DNA of 10,676 bases from Phycisphaerae bacterium (GCA_030432455.1 JAUIHC010000069.1:1-10676); one strand, 5' to 3'. Counted from the stretch's first letter, positions 1 through 9,486 are shown. The notes: generated from the letters alone by a model not told the origin. Made by a program: numbers and translations.

Positions 1-1
1 C

Positions 2-199
2 ACCCCCTCGACCGCGGATCTCGCGATCGGGGCCCGGGACGGCATCGGGATCGAGGCCCTCGCCATCGCGATCCGCCGCCGCATCGTGCGGGACGAGGAT
101 CTCACCTTCCGCGGGCGATGGGCGTTTTCGGATCCGTCGGGAGGCCGAGGCCCGGAATCGCCACGCGAGGCTTGCGGGACGGACGCCCGGGAGGCATAG
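2..199 (+). CDS. C-terminal fragment, possible MnmE-like GTPase (5' end outside window)
   Basis: This frame is open from the window edge to a TAG at 197-199, and nearly every codon ends in G or C, as in the real genes here. The 65 visible residues include GARDGIGIEALAIAIRRRIV, which resembles the G5 (SA) loop and following helix of Era/MnmE-type GTPases, then a segment with GRWAFSD. A full MnmE would continue with a helical region ending in a C-x-G-K motif; that is absent, so if this is MnmE-like it is a short form. The stop lies 17 nt before the start of the sigma gene, so the two are probably co-transcribed. That the frame codes is fairly likely; the GTPase identity is tentative because only the tail is visible. 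Confidence 0.45.
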   Translation, partial: TPSTADLAIGARDGIGIEALAIAIRRRIVRDEDLTFRGRWAFSDPSGGRGPESPREACGTDAREA

Positions 200-216
200 T
201 GGCCGGGGGAGCTCCC

Positions 217-774
217 ATGCCCGTTCCGGATGATGCCAGCCTGCTCGATGCGTGCCGCCGTGGCGATGACGCCGCGTGGACGATGCTGGTCGAGCGACAC
301 GGCGGGCTGGTGCGGGCGATCCCCCGCCGGTACGGGTTGCCCGCCTCCGATGCGGACGACGTGACGCAGGCGACCTTCCTCGCGCTCCACCGATCGATCG
401 ATCGGGTGCGGGACGGTCAGGCGCTGCCCGCCTGGCTCATGACCACCGCCCACCGCGAGACCTGGCGGATCGGTCGCGAGCGGGGCCGACGGCTCGACCT
501 CGCCCGCGATTTCGAGAATGTCCAGCACCCGGCCGAGGACGTCCTCGCCGACGGCGAGGATCAGGCGTTGATCCGCCGGGCGATGGAACAGCTGGAGGAC
601 CGCTGCCGAACCCTCCTGGAGCGGCTCTACGCCGCCGATCGACCGCCGTACGAGACGATCGCCCGCGAGTTCGAGATGCCCGTCGGCTCGATCGGCCCCA
701 CCCGGGCGAGGTGTCTGGACCGACTTCGTCGGATCGCCGAGCGACTGGGGCTCACCGCCGCCTCGCCCCGCTGA
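217..774 (+). CDS. ECF-type sigma-70 family RNA polymerase sigma factor
   Basis: 185 aa. It directs RNA polymerase to a specific promoter set. Region 2 spans about residues 8-90: SLLDACRRGDDAAWTMLVERH, then DADDVTQATFLALH (the DDVxQ of region 2.2 at 47-51), then PAWLMTTAHRETWRIGR for regions 2.3-2.4. Region 4 spans about 116-178, with the helix-turn-helix YETIAREFEMPVGSIGPTRA near 145-164. There is no sigma-1 or sigma-3 region, and the length is typical of ECF factors. The frame stays open upstream to 118, but I chose ATG 217 because a GGGGAG ribosome site lies 5 nt before it and the upstream stretch overlaps the preceding gene. No zinc-binding anti-sigma gene follows; instead there is a companion protein, a CHAT protease and a subtilase, which suggests a dedicated regulator of that module. 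The family call is secure; the regulon is inferred. Confidence 0.93.
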   Translation: MPVPDDASLLDACRRGDDAAWTMLVERHGGLVRAIPRRYGLPASDADDVTQATFLALHRSIDRVRDGQALPAWLMTTAHRETWRIGRERGRRLDLARDFENVQHPAEDVLADGEDQALIRRAMEQLEDRCRTLLERLYAADRPPYETIAREFEMPVGSIGPTRARCLDRLRRIAERLGLTAASPR

Positions 775-794
775 GCCGGGTCCGACGAATCGAT

Positions 795-826
795 CCCCGA
801 AAATCCGCCGGAATCTCGGATCGGGG
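795..826 (+). promoter_or_regulatory. Hairpin upstream of the companion-CHAT operon
   Basis: CCCCG (795-799) and ATCCG (803-807) pair with CGGAT (817-821) and CGGGG (822-826). This gives ten base pairs with a 3-nt AAA bulge on the 5' side and a 9-nt loop. The right arm ends directly before the CGTATCAGG motif at 827. There is no T-run, so it is either a weak terminator of the sigma gene or an operator-like dyad. Confidence 0.4.
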
Positions 827-835
827 CGTATCAGG
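806..835 (+). promoter_or_regulatory. Candidate promoter/operator motif, copy 1
   Basis: CGCCGGAATC, 11 nt, then CGTATCAGG (827-835), which ends 55 nt before ATG 891. The same pattern (CG-CG-A-TC, 11 nt, CGTATCAGG) recurs at 5827-5856 before the FG-GAP gene. It may be the promoter read by the neighbouring ECF sigma factor, with a GGAAT-type -35 and a CGTATC-type -10. The spacing between the boxes is shorter than the usual ECF distance, so it could instead be a regulator site. Confidence 0.4.
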
Positions 836-890
836 GAGACCGGCCCCCCACTCCTTCCCCGGCAGTCCCCCGTTTCTGGAGCCCGCCCCC

Positions 891-1484
891 ATGTCCGAGA
901 GCCCCCTGGATCCCGAGTTCCTCGCCCGCCTCGAGCGTGCGGACGCGGGCGAGGGCCCGTCGGACGATCCGATCGCCCGGATCGTCACCGCCCTGCGGAC
1001 GGATCTGGCCGACCGCCCGGATGACGCGCTCCTGCGGCGGTTGCGGGCGATCGGGGCCCCTCGTCCGGCGACCTCCGTCGGCGGGTCCTGGTGGCAGACG
1101 CTCGAGGCGGCCGTCGCCGAGTTGGTCGGTCGCTCGATGCCCGGTCTTGCCGGCGTGCGTTCCGCGGCTGCGGCGACCCACCTCGCGTTCGAGACCGGCG
1201 ACCTCGCGGTCGATCTGTCGGTGCAGTCGATCTCGCCCGATCGTTGGCGGATCGAAGGCGTCGCCGAGCCGATCGATCCGGCGGGGCCGACGCCGCGACG
1301 GCTCGCGGCCCTCCGCCCGGCCACCGAGACCGAGCCGGACCTCGTCGCAGAGCACGAGATCGACCTCGACGGCCGGTTCGCCTTCACGGTGCCCACCGGT
1401 CTTCATGCCATCCTGCTGGAGCACGGCGGCCGGGCGATCAGACTCGACCTTCCCGACCTCACCGACGATTCGGGCGCTGCATGA
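891..1484 (+). CDS. Hypothetical companion protein between ECF sigma factor and CHAT protease
   Basis: 197 aa, family not firmly recognised. Residues 1-60 are acidic and helix-prone (FLARLERADAGEG, RIVTALRTDLADRP). Residues 67-126 (WWQTLEAAVAEL through HLAFETGDLAVDLSVQ and RWRIEGVAEP) look alpha then beta. Residues 150-190 (DLVAEHEIDLDGRFAFTVP, HAILLEHGGRAIRLDLPDL) resemble a small beta-sandwich of the carboxypeptidase-regulatory or transthyretin-like type. I see no signal peptide, membrane helix or HxxxCxxC zinc motif, so it is not an ordinary membrane or zinc anti-sigma factor, although it sits where one would be expected. ATG 891 has TGGAG 9 nt upstream. Its TGA overlaps the CHAT gene's ATG (ATGA), so the two are translationally coupled. 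It may be an adaptor, inhibitor or substrate of the sigma factor or the CHAT protease; this is inferred from position only. Confidence 0.8.
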   Translation: MSESPLDPEFLARLERADAGEGPSDDPIARIVTALRTDLADRPDDALLRRLRAIGAPRPATSVGGSWWQTLEAAVAELVGRSMPGLAGVRSAAAATHLAFETGDLAVDLSVQSISPDRWRIEGVAEPIDPAGPTPRRLAALRPATETEPDLVAEHEIDLDGRFAFTVPTGLHAILLEHGGRAIRLDLPDLTDDSGAA

Positions 1485-4300
1485 GCGAGGACGGGACCAG
1501 TCTCGACCTCGAGCGGTGGCGGGGTCTGGACGCCCTCGGCCGCCGGGACGCCCTCGCCTCGCTCGAGAATCTGGGGACCGCGCTCGAGACGCTGGGCCGC
1601 GAGATCGAAGCGGCCGCCCGGGCCGAGCCCGCACTGGCCGCGGATGACGCCGCCGCCCTGGCAGACACGCTCGGCGAACTGGACGGCGCCCCGGCGGTCG
1701 CCCGCGCCGATCTGCTGCGACTCGCCGCCGGCGCCCTGGCCAACCTCGGAAAACACGAGGTCGCCCTCACGACCCTCGACTCGGCCCGCCAACTCGCGGC
1801 CGAGGATCCGGTCGTCGCGGCCCGGGTGGATGTCGCGTCGATGCAGCCGCTGGCGAAGCTCGGCCGCGTCCGCGATGCGATCGAGCTCGGAACGCGGGCG
1901 TGCGGCGTGCTCGAACGCGAGGGGCGTCCGGATCTCGCGGCCCGAGGTCGCTTCAACCTTGCGAACCTTCGGAAGATGTCCGGCGATCACGCCGGTGCCC
2001 TCGAGGAGCTCCGCACCGCGGAGGCCGAACTCGGTTCGATCGCGGCGATCGCGGCGACCATCGAGAACACCCGCGGCGAGTCGCTGCTGCAGCTCGATCG
2101 CGTGTTCGAGGCCCGAATCGCCTTCGAACGGGCGATCGACGCGTTCGAGGCGACCGAGAGCGGGTATGCGATGGCGATGGCGATCGGAAACCTCGGCGAT
2201 CTGGAGGCCCGCAGCGGACGATTCCACGAGGGTCTCGCCGCCTTCGATCGTGCGATCACCCTGATGCGCAGCGTCGGGGCGGAACCGCAGGCGCGGCGGC
2301 TGGAGGTCGATCGGGCCGCGCTGCTGCAGTCCGTCGGGCTGCACGAGGATGCGGCCGAGGAGGCGAGCCGTCTGCTGCCCGCCCTGGCGACCCTTCCCGC
2401 CGAGGCGGCGAGGTCGTGGGTCGTGGTGGCCCGCGCGGCGCTGCGACGCCGCGATGCCGACTCGGCCCGCGTCGCCGCGAGCGCGGCGCTGGAGACGGCG
2501 GGCGATCTCGAACCGTGGCGGACCGACGCGATGCTGCTCGCCGCCGAGAGCGCGATGACGGCAGGCGCGGCCGACGAGGCCCGAGGGCACCTGAACGCGG
2601 TGGACCGCGGGCGTCTGGGGATGCTCCACCGAGCGGTCACCGCCCGCATCGAGGCGGGGATCGCGATCACCGAAGGCCGGGTCGAGGACGCGATCGACAC
2701 CATCGATGCGATCGACGCCGATCTCCTGCCCGAATGGGTGGTCGCGGAGACGATGCTGCCCGCCATCGACGCGCTCGCGATCGCCGGACGCATCGAGGAT
2801 GCGATCGACCGAGCCCGCGACGCGAGTCGCCGGATCGATGCCGCCCGCACGAGCTGGCGGACCGAACGACTCCGGGCCGCCTGGACCGGCGGGCGGATCG
2901 AGATCCATCTCCGATTGATCGGACTGCTGCTCGACCGCCGCGGCGAAGGCGATCTCGCGGAGGCGCTCGCGGTCGCGGAACGCGCCCGAAGTCGAACCCT
3001 GCTGGAGCATCTGGATCGAGCCATCGGCGAGTCCGGCGAGGACGATCGGGAGGTCGCCGGCTGGCGCAGCGAGCTCGAGGCCCTGCTCTCCCGACTCGAG
3101 GACGACGATCGGAGCGGCCGGGACCGGAACGGCCAGGATGGGGACCACGAGCACCGCCGCGATGTCGCGATGGCGATCGCCCCCGCCCGCCTCGAACGCA
3201 TCCGCACGCTCCAGCGGCTCATCGACGATCGGCTCGACGCGACCGCCGACCCCGACCTGACGCCCGCCGCGAGGCGGCCCGAATCACTCGGCGCTCAGGC
3301 CACGATCGCGCCCGACGAGGCGATCATCACCATGCTGCCGACCGGCTCGGAGATCGCCTTCGTGCTGCTGCGTCCGGGCACCACCGAGCGACTGCCGCTG
3401 ACCGCGAGCGTGCGCGAGATCGAGGGGCTTGGCGACGCGATCCGCTTCGACGGCGAACGATGGTCGGCGTGGTCGGCGGGCGGCCCCTCGGCGGACCGAC
3501 GACGCGACGCGGCCCTTCGACGACTCCGCATGCTCCACCGGAAACTGGTCGAGCCGCTGGGATCGGCGCTCGACGGCGTGGATCGGCTCGTGATCGTGCC
3601 GACCGGATCGGGGCAGGCCCTTCCGCTGCATGCCGCGCTGGATGCCGACGACCTGAGCCTCGGTGAACGACTGGCGATCACCCTCGCGCCGAGCCTTCGG
3701 ATCCGGGAACATCTGCTGGCGACCACCCCCCCGCCCCGAACCCCGCGGTGGTTCGTCGCCGGGGTCGCCGATCGACGGGCCCCGCGGATCGAGGCCGAGG
3801 CCCGGTGCGTGGCGGAGATCCACGGCGACCGACCGCGACTCGGCGGAGAGGCGACGGTCGAGACGGTCGCCGCGGGGCTCTCCGAGTCCACCATGGCGCA
3901 CATCGCCTGCCACGGACGCTTCGAGCCTGCGGCCCCCGAGGCGAGCGGTCTGCGGCTGACCGACGGCTGGCTGACGCTGCGACGGCTCATGGCCTGCCGG
4001 CTCGATCTCGACCTGCTGGTGCTCAGCGGATGCGAGACCGCGCGAGGGCGGGTGGCCGCGGGCGACGAGGTCGCGGGTCTGCCGCACGCCGCGATGCGGG
4101 CGGGTGCCCGCCGCGTCGTCTCCTCGCTCTGGAGCGTGCCCGACGAGGACGCCGCGGAGTTCATGATCGCCCTGCACACGCGGATCGCCGAGTCCCGGTC
4201 GGCCGATCCCGCGGACGCGATCCGTCATGCCCGCCGGGAATCTCGGAACCTTTCGCCGCATCCCGCTGGCTGGGCGGCGTTCCAGGTCCATGGTGTCTGA
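1481..4300 (+). CDS. TPR-CHAT caspase-like protease
   Basis: 939 aa, cytoplasmic (no signal peptide or membrane helix). Roughly residues 1-535 are paired alpha helices of TPR type, for example ARADLLRLAAGALANLGKHE, RFNLANLRKMSGDHAGALEE and MAIGNLGDLEARSGRFHEGL. A charged, low-complexity linker rich in D, R and H lies at 541-561. The CHAT domain covers about 600-939, with HIACHG placing the catalytic His at 811 and SGCETA placing the catalytic Cys at 851, followed by GDEVAGLPHAAMRAGARRVV and SLWSVPDEDA, all hallmarks of active CHAT (caspase clan) peptidases. There is no ribosome site; the start overlaps the companion's stop, implying coupled translation. TPR-CHAT proteins usually sense a partner through the repeats and cut a specific substrate; the substrate here is unknown. 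The S8 gene follows after 12 nt. Domain calls are secure; the physiological role is open. Confidence 0.93.
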   Translation: MSEDGTSLDLERWRGLDALGRRDALASLENLGTALETLGREIEAAARAEPALAADDAAALADTLGELDGAPAVARADLLRLAAGALANLGKHEVALTTLDSARQLAAEDPVVAARVDVASMQPLAKLGRVRDAIELGTRACGVLEREGRPDLAARGRFNLANLRKMSGDHAGALEELRTAEAELGSIAAIAATIENTRGESLLQLDRVFEARIAFERAIDAFEATESGYAMAMAIGNLGDLEARSGRFHEGLAAFDRAITLMRSVGAEPQARRLEVDRAALLQSVGLHEDAAEEASRLLPALATLPAEAARSWVVVARAALRRRDADSARVAASAALETAGDLEPWRTDAMLLAAESAMTAGAADEARGHLNAVDRGRLGMLHRAVTARIEAGIAITEGRVEDAIDTIDAIDADLLPEWVVAETMLPAIDALAIAGRIEDAIDRARDASRRIDAARTSWRTERLRAAWTGGRIEIHLRLIGLLLDRRGEGDLAEALAVAERARSRTLLEHLDRAIGESGEDDREVAGWRSELEALLSRLEDDDRSGRDRNGQDGDHEHRRDVAMAIAPARLERIRTLQRLIDDRLDATADPDLTPAARRPESLGAQATIAPDEAIITMLPTGSEIAFVLLRPGTTERLPLTASVREIEGLGDAIRFDGERWSAWSAGGPSADRRRDAALRRLRMLHRKLVEPLGSALDGVDRLVIVPTGSGQALPLHAALDADDLSLGERLAITLAPSLRIREHLLATTPPPRTPRWFVAGVADRRAPRIEAEARCVAEIHGDRPRLGGEATVETVAAGLSESTMAHIACHGRFEPAAPEASGLRLTDGWLTLRRLMACRLDLDLLVLSGCETARGRVAAGDEVAGLPHAAMRAGARRVVSSLWSVPDEDAAEFMIALHTRIAESRSADPADAIRHARRESRNLSPHPAGWAAFQVHGV

Positions 4301-4312
4301 TTGGAGTTCCCG

Positions 4313-5806
4313 ATGCGTCCATCCCTCCATCCCCGCCATCTCCGACGCGTCGCTTCGACGATCCTGCTCGGACTGCCGACGCTGGGCCCGATATCCATCG
4401 CCGCGGCCGGGGCGGACCTCGATCCGGCGATCCGCGAGGAGGCGATCGTCCGCACGACCGGCGATCCGCAGTTGAACGCCGTGCTCGCGGCGATCGCCGA
4501 CCGCTTCGGGGACGCGGTGGTGCTCGAATCGATCGAGGGTCGGAACATCCACCGCATCGGATTCGAGCCGGGCCCCAAGGACACCGACGGCGAGATCCAC
4601 GCGTTCATCGAGGGACTGGCGCCCGCCGGCCTCGCGATCTGGTCCGAGCAGAACTACGAAGGGCGGGCGAGCGAGGGTCGTACCGACTCGCTGTGGCTCA
4701 GCGGGATCACCAACGGCCCCCAGAGCTTCGGCGACCAGTACGCCTGGGACCGCATCGGCACGCCTGCCGCCCACGCCCGCGGTCTCGGCCAGGGCGTGCT
4801 CGTCGCGGTGCTGGACACCGGCATCGACGCGACGCATCCGCATCTGGCCGGACGCCTGGCGGGCGGGGGCTGGAACACGATCCTCGAGACCGACGACACG
4901 ACCGACGGCACCGACGGCATCGATCAGGACGGCGACGGTCGGATCGACGAGATGGCCGGACACGGCACCTTCGTGGCGGGCATCGTGCGGGGTGCGGCCC
5001 CGGAGGCGTTCATCCTGCCGGTGACGGTCCTCGACGACGACGGCATCGGCGACGCGTTCAACGTCGGACAGGGCTTCTTCCACGCGATCGATCGCGGCGC
5101 CCACGTCATCAACGCGAGTTTCGGCTCGACGTACCAGTCGGCGATCATCGAGGACGCCCTCGACGAGGCGGAGGCCCGCGGCATCGTCGTGGTCGCCGCG
5201 GCGGGCAACGAGTCGGTCGAGGATCCCGCCCAGTACCCCGGCACCTCGTCCAATGCGATCGGCGTGGCGGCGGTCCGGCCCGACGACGTCCGAGCCCCGT
5301 TCAGCAACTACCACGACAAGCTCGACCTCGCCGCCCCCGGGGACACCATCAATCCCCGCACCGACCAACGGATCGTGAGTTCGCTTCCCGGCAACGCCTG
5401 GGGATCGTGGGAGGGGACGAGCTTCGCCACCGCGATCACCAGCGGCGCCGTGGCGGTCGTGCGATCGCAGCGGCGGCACGAGATCGAAGGCATGCCGCCG
5501 GCCGAGGTCACCGACCTGCTGACCGGATCGCTGGAATCGACCGCGGTCCCGATCGACGCGATCAACCCCGAGTTCGAGGGCATGCTCGGCGCCGGTCGGC
5601 TGGACCTTGGTTCTGCGGCCGCGCTGGGCCCGGTCGCGACGCCCGCGGCGGACCTGAACGGCGACGGCCGGGTCACCGGTGCGGACTTCGGGCGGCTGCT
5701 CGAAGGCTGGGGCCCCCGCCCCGGCGGCCATCCCGCCGATCTGGACTTCAGCGGCGTGGTGGACGGGATCGACCTCGGTCTTCTGTTCGCGAGCTGGACG
5801 GGCTGA
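4313..5806 (+). CDS. Secreted subtilisin-like S8 serine protease with dockerin-like C-terminus
   Basis: 497 aa. An N-terminal signal peptide (RRVASTILLGLPTLGPISIA, then AAAGA) predicts export. A pro-region of about 120 residues precedes the catalytic domain. The triad is intact: Asp168 in VLDTGID, His217 in GHGTFVAG, Ser370 in GTSFATA; the oxyanion Asn is 299 in AAAGNES. A calcium-loop-like stretch, DQDGDGRID (204-212), sits just before the His. Residues 446-497 form two dockerin-like repeats (DLNGDGRVTGADFGRLLEGW and DLDFSGVVDGIDLGLLFASW), probably for anchoring or sorting. A TTG at 4301 could also open the frame, but ATG 4313 has GGAG 6 nt upstream and gives a normal signal peptide. Placement 12 nt after the CHAT gene suggests co-transcription, though the two proteases would act in different compartments. 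Confidence 0.94.
   Translation: MRPSLHPRHLRRVASTILLGLPTLGPISIAAAGADLDPAIREEAIVRTTGDPQLNAVLAAIADRFGDAVVLESIEGRNIHRIGFEPGPKDTDGEIHAFIEGLAPAGLAIWSEQNYEGRASEGRTDSLWLSGITNGPQSFGDQYAWDRIGTPAAHARGLGQGVLVAVLDTGIDATHPHLAGRLAGGGWNTILETDDTTDGTDGIDQDGDGRIDEMAGHGTFVAGIVRGAAPEAFILPVTVLDDDGIGDAFNVGQGFFHAIDRGAHVINASFGSTYQSAIIEDALDEAEARGIVVVAAAGNESVEDPAQYPGTSSNAIGVAAVRPDDVRAPFSNYHDKLDLAAPGDTINPRTDQRIVSSLPGNAWGSWEGTSFATAITSGAVAVVRSQRRHEIEGMPPAEVTDLLTGSLESTAVPIDAINPEFEGMLGAGRLDLGSAAALGPVATPAADLNGDGRVTGADFGRLLEGWGPRPGGHPADLDFSGVVDGIDLGLLFASWTG
5648..5803 (+). other. Dockerin-like C-terminal tail of the S8 protease
   Basis: Two tandem calcium-loop/helix units at residues 446-497: DLNGDGRVTGADFGRLLEGW and DLDFSGVVDGIDLGLLFASW, ending WTG. 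The same layout closes the FG-GAP protein (8230-8379), ending WNG. The second unit has lost one loop Asp (DLDFSG). Confidence 0.75.
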
Positions 5807-5826
5807 AGGACGGCCGAACCGGGAAT

Positions 5827-5856
5827 CGTCGAATTCCTCCGATTCGTCGTATCAGG
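5827..5856 (+). promoter_or_regulatory. Candidate promoter/operator motif, copy 2
   Basis: CGTCGAATTC, 11 nt, then CGTATCAGG (5848-5856), ending 60 nt before ATG 5917. It shares the 9-mer, the internal spacing and the position in the gap with the copy at 806-835. Short inverted repeats precede it here too: GAATCG at 5823-5828 against CGATTC at 5840-5845. The likely role is initiation or control of the FG-GAP gene, perhaps by the ECF sigma factor. Confidence 0.4.
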
Positions 5857-5877
5857 CCGCGAGCACGAGGCTCCTTC

Positions 5878-5898
5878 GAAGGACTGGGAATGTCCTTC
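5878..5898 (+). promoter_or_regulatory. Leader hairpin before the FG-GAP gene
   Basis: GAAGGAC (5878-5884) pairs with GTCCTTC (5892-5898) across a 7-nt loop. CTCCTTC (5871-5877) directly upstream repeats most of the right arm. The hairpin ends a few nt before the TGGAG ribosome site (5906-5910), so it lies in the probable 5' leader. A role in translation or stability is only inferred. Confidence 0.35.
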
Positions 5899-5916
5899 AC
5901 AGAACTGGAGCCGTTC

Positions 5917-8382
<2,466 letters not shown>

Positions 8383-8398
8383 CCCCCCCCAACGATCT

Positions 8399-8434
8399 CG
8401 GGACCGACCGGGCCTCACGGTCCGGTCGGTCCCG
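8399..8434 (+). terminator. Strong hairpin after the FG-GAP gene
   Basis: CGGGACCGACCGG (8399-8411) pairs perfectly with CCGGTCGGTCCCG (8422-8434): 13 bp, 10-nt loop. It lies 16 nt after the stop. No U-run follows, but the symmetrical stem could slow transcription from either side between these convergent genes. Confidence 0.6.
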
Positions 8435-8451
8435 GATCTCGTCATTCCCAG

Positions 8452-8480
8452 GGCCCGTCCGCACCGTGCGGCGGGCCTTT
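8452..8480 (+). terminator. Rho-independent-type terminator, + strand
   Basis: GGCCCG (8452-8457) pairs with CGGGCC (8472-8477). Inner pairs CCGC (8459-8462) with GCGG (8468-8471) continue the stem past a bulged T, with a 5-nt loop. TTTCTCG follows the stem. It probably ends transcription from the FG-GAP gene. Confidence 0.65.
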
Positions 8481-8505
8481 CTCGTGCGTGCCGGGCACAT
8501 GCGAA

Positions 8506-8535
8506 CGACGGGCACCCCCGAAGGGACGCCCGTCG
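8506..8535 (-). terminator. Possible terminator of fabI (- strand)
   Basis: CGACGGGC (8506-8513) pairs with GCCCGTCG (8528-8535), and an inner CCC/GGG pairing closes a small GAA-containing loop. On the - strand the stem is followed by TTCGCATG, so the tail is poor in U. It lies about 45 nt past the fabI stop. Confidence 0.45.
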
Positions 8536-8579
8536 CGTGAAGGTCGGTGATCGGCGGGTGACCGCCGGGGCCGGGTCGA

Positions 8580-9359
8580 TCAGAGCCCGACCGTCGCGAA
8601 GCCCGCGTCCACGTAGAGGCACTGACCGGTCATGCCGCTCGAGAGATCGCTGAGGAGGAACGCGGCGCAGTCGCCGACCTCGCGGCCCTCGATGTTCCGC
8701 TTGAGCGGCGCCTTCTTCTCGACCCAGTCGAGGATCTCACCGAATCCACCGACCGCCATGGCGCTCATGGTGCGAAGCGGACCGCCGGAGATGCAGTTGG
8801 CGCGGATGTTCCTCTCACCGAGCTCGAGCGCGAGGTAGCGGGTCGTCGCCTCGAGCGCGGCCTTCGCGACGCCCATGACGTTGTAACCGGGCACCGCCTT
8901 CTCGGCGCCGTAGTACGAGAGGGCGATCATCGCCCCGCCGTCGGTCATGAGCGGGGCGGCGTGGTTCGCCATCGCGGCGTAGGTGTAGGCGGAGATGTCC
9001 ATCGCCTGTGTGAAGACCTCGCGGGGCGTCCCCACGAAGCGGCCGGGCTGGAGCCAGTCCTTGTCGGCGAAGGCGATCGAGTGGACGAGGAAGTCGAGGG
9101 TGCCGAACTCGTCGCCGATCTGCTTGAAGACGTTGGCGATGTCGTCATCGCTCGCGGCGTCGAGCGGCTTCAGCCAGGGATCCGAGACCCCCAGGGCCTC
9201 GATCGAGCGGCGGACGCGACGCTCCATCTTCTCACCGGGAAGGTGGGTGAACAGGCACTCCGCCCCCTCGCGAAGGAGGCTCTCGGCGATCGAGGAGGCG
9301 TACGACCGCTCGTTGGCGATGCCGACGATCAGTCCTCGCTTGCCTTCCATGAAACCCAT
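8580..9359 (-). CDS. fabI: Enoyl-[acyl-carrier-protein] reductase (NADH), FabI
   Basis: 259 aa, the usual FabI length. It reduces the trans-2-enoyl-ACP double bond in the last step of each type II fatty-acid elongation cycle, in the cytoplasm. The start MGFMEGKRGLIVGIANERS matches the FabI nucleotide-binding N-terminus (MGFLxGKRxLVTGVA in E. coli). The family site LSYYGAEKAVPGYNVMGVAK gives Tyr149, and Tyr159 with Lys166 forms the Y-x6-K catalytic pair. ISGGPLRT, the AAFLLSDLSSGMTGQ stretch and VDAGF near the end are also typical of the family. The start at 9359 has GGAG 7 nt upstream; a second ATG three codons on is less likely. The gene is convergent with the FG-GAP gene and divergent from the tRNA, so it is probably monocistronic and unrelated to the protease module. 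Confidence 0.97.
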   Translation of the reverse strand: MGFMEGKRGLIVGIANERSYASSIAESLLREGAECLFTHLPGEKMERRVRRSIEALGVSDPWLKPLDAASDDDIANVFKQIGDEFGTLDFLVHSIAFADKDWLQPGRFVGTPREVFTQAMDISAYTYAAMANHAAPLMTDGGAMIALSYYGAEKAVPGYNVMGVAKAALEATTRYLALELGERNIRANCISGGPLRTMSAMAVGGFGEILDWVEKKAPLKRNIEGREVGDCAAFLLSDLSSGMTGQCLYVDAGFATVGL

Positions 9360-9486
9360 GCGACGTCTCCGAACAGGGGGTTGGGGTCGAACATCCGGCC
9401 GCCCGTCGAGGGCCGAACGACGGACCGGGCAAGGTACCGGGAGCCGGGCACGCCCGCGTGGCGTCCCCGCCCCGGGCCCCTCCCGC

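Noticed and set aside
118..216. N-terminal extension of the sigma factor starting at ATG 118.
   Set aside because: It overlaps the coding tail of the upstream gene, has low-complexity Gly/Arg sequence with no family match, and ATG 217 has a good ribosome site.
1481..4300. Type III-E CRISPR (Craspase) assignment from the TPR-CHAT plus sigma pairing.
   Set aside because: There is no gRAMP/Cas7-11, Cas1/2 or repeat array in the window; only the protease-sigma logic is comparable.
4301..4312. TTG start for the S8 protease at 4301.
   Set aside because: The GGAG ribosome site lies within these bases and is correctly spaced for ATG 4313.
9064..9090. FabI has Ala (HSIAFA) where E. coli FabI has Gly93, a site tied to inhibitor resistance.
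   Set aside because: Ala at this place is natural in other FabI enzymes, including inhibitor-sensitive ones, so no resistance claim can be made.
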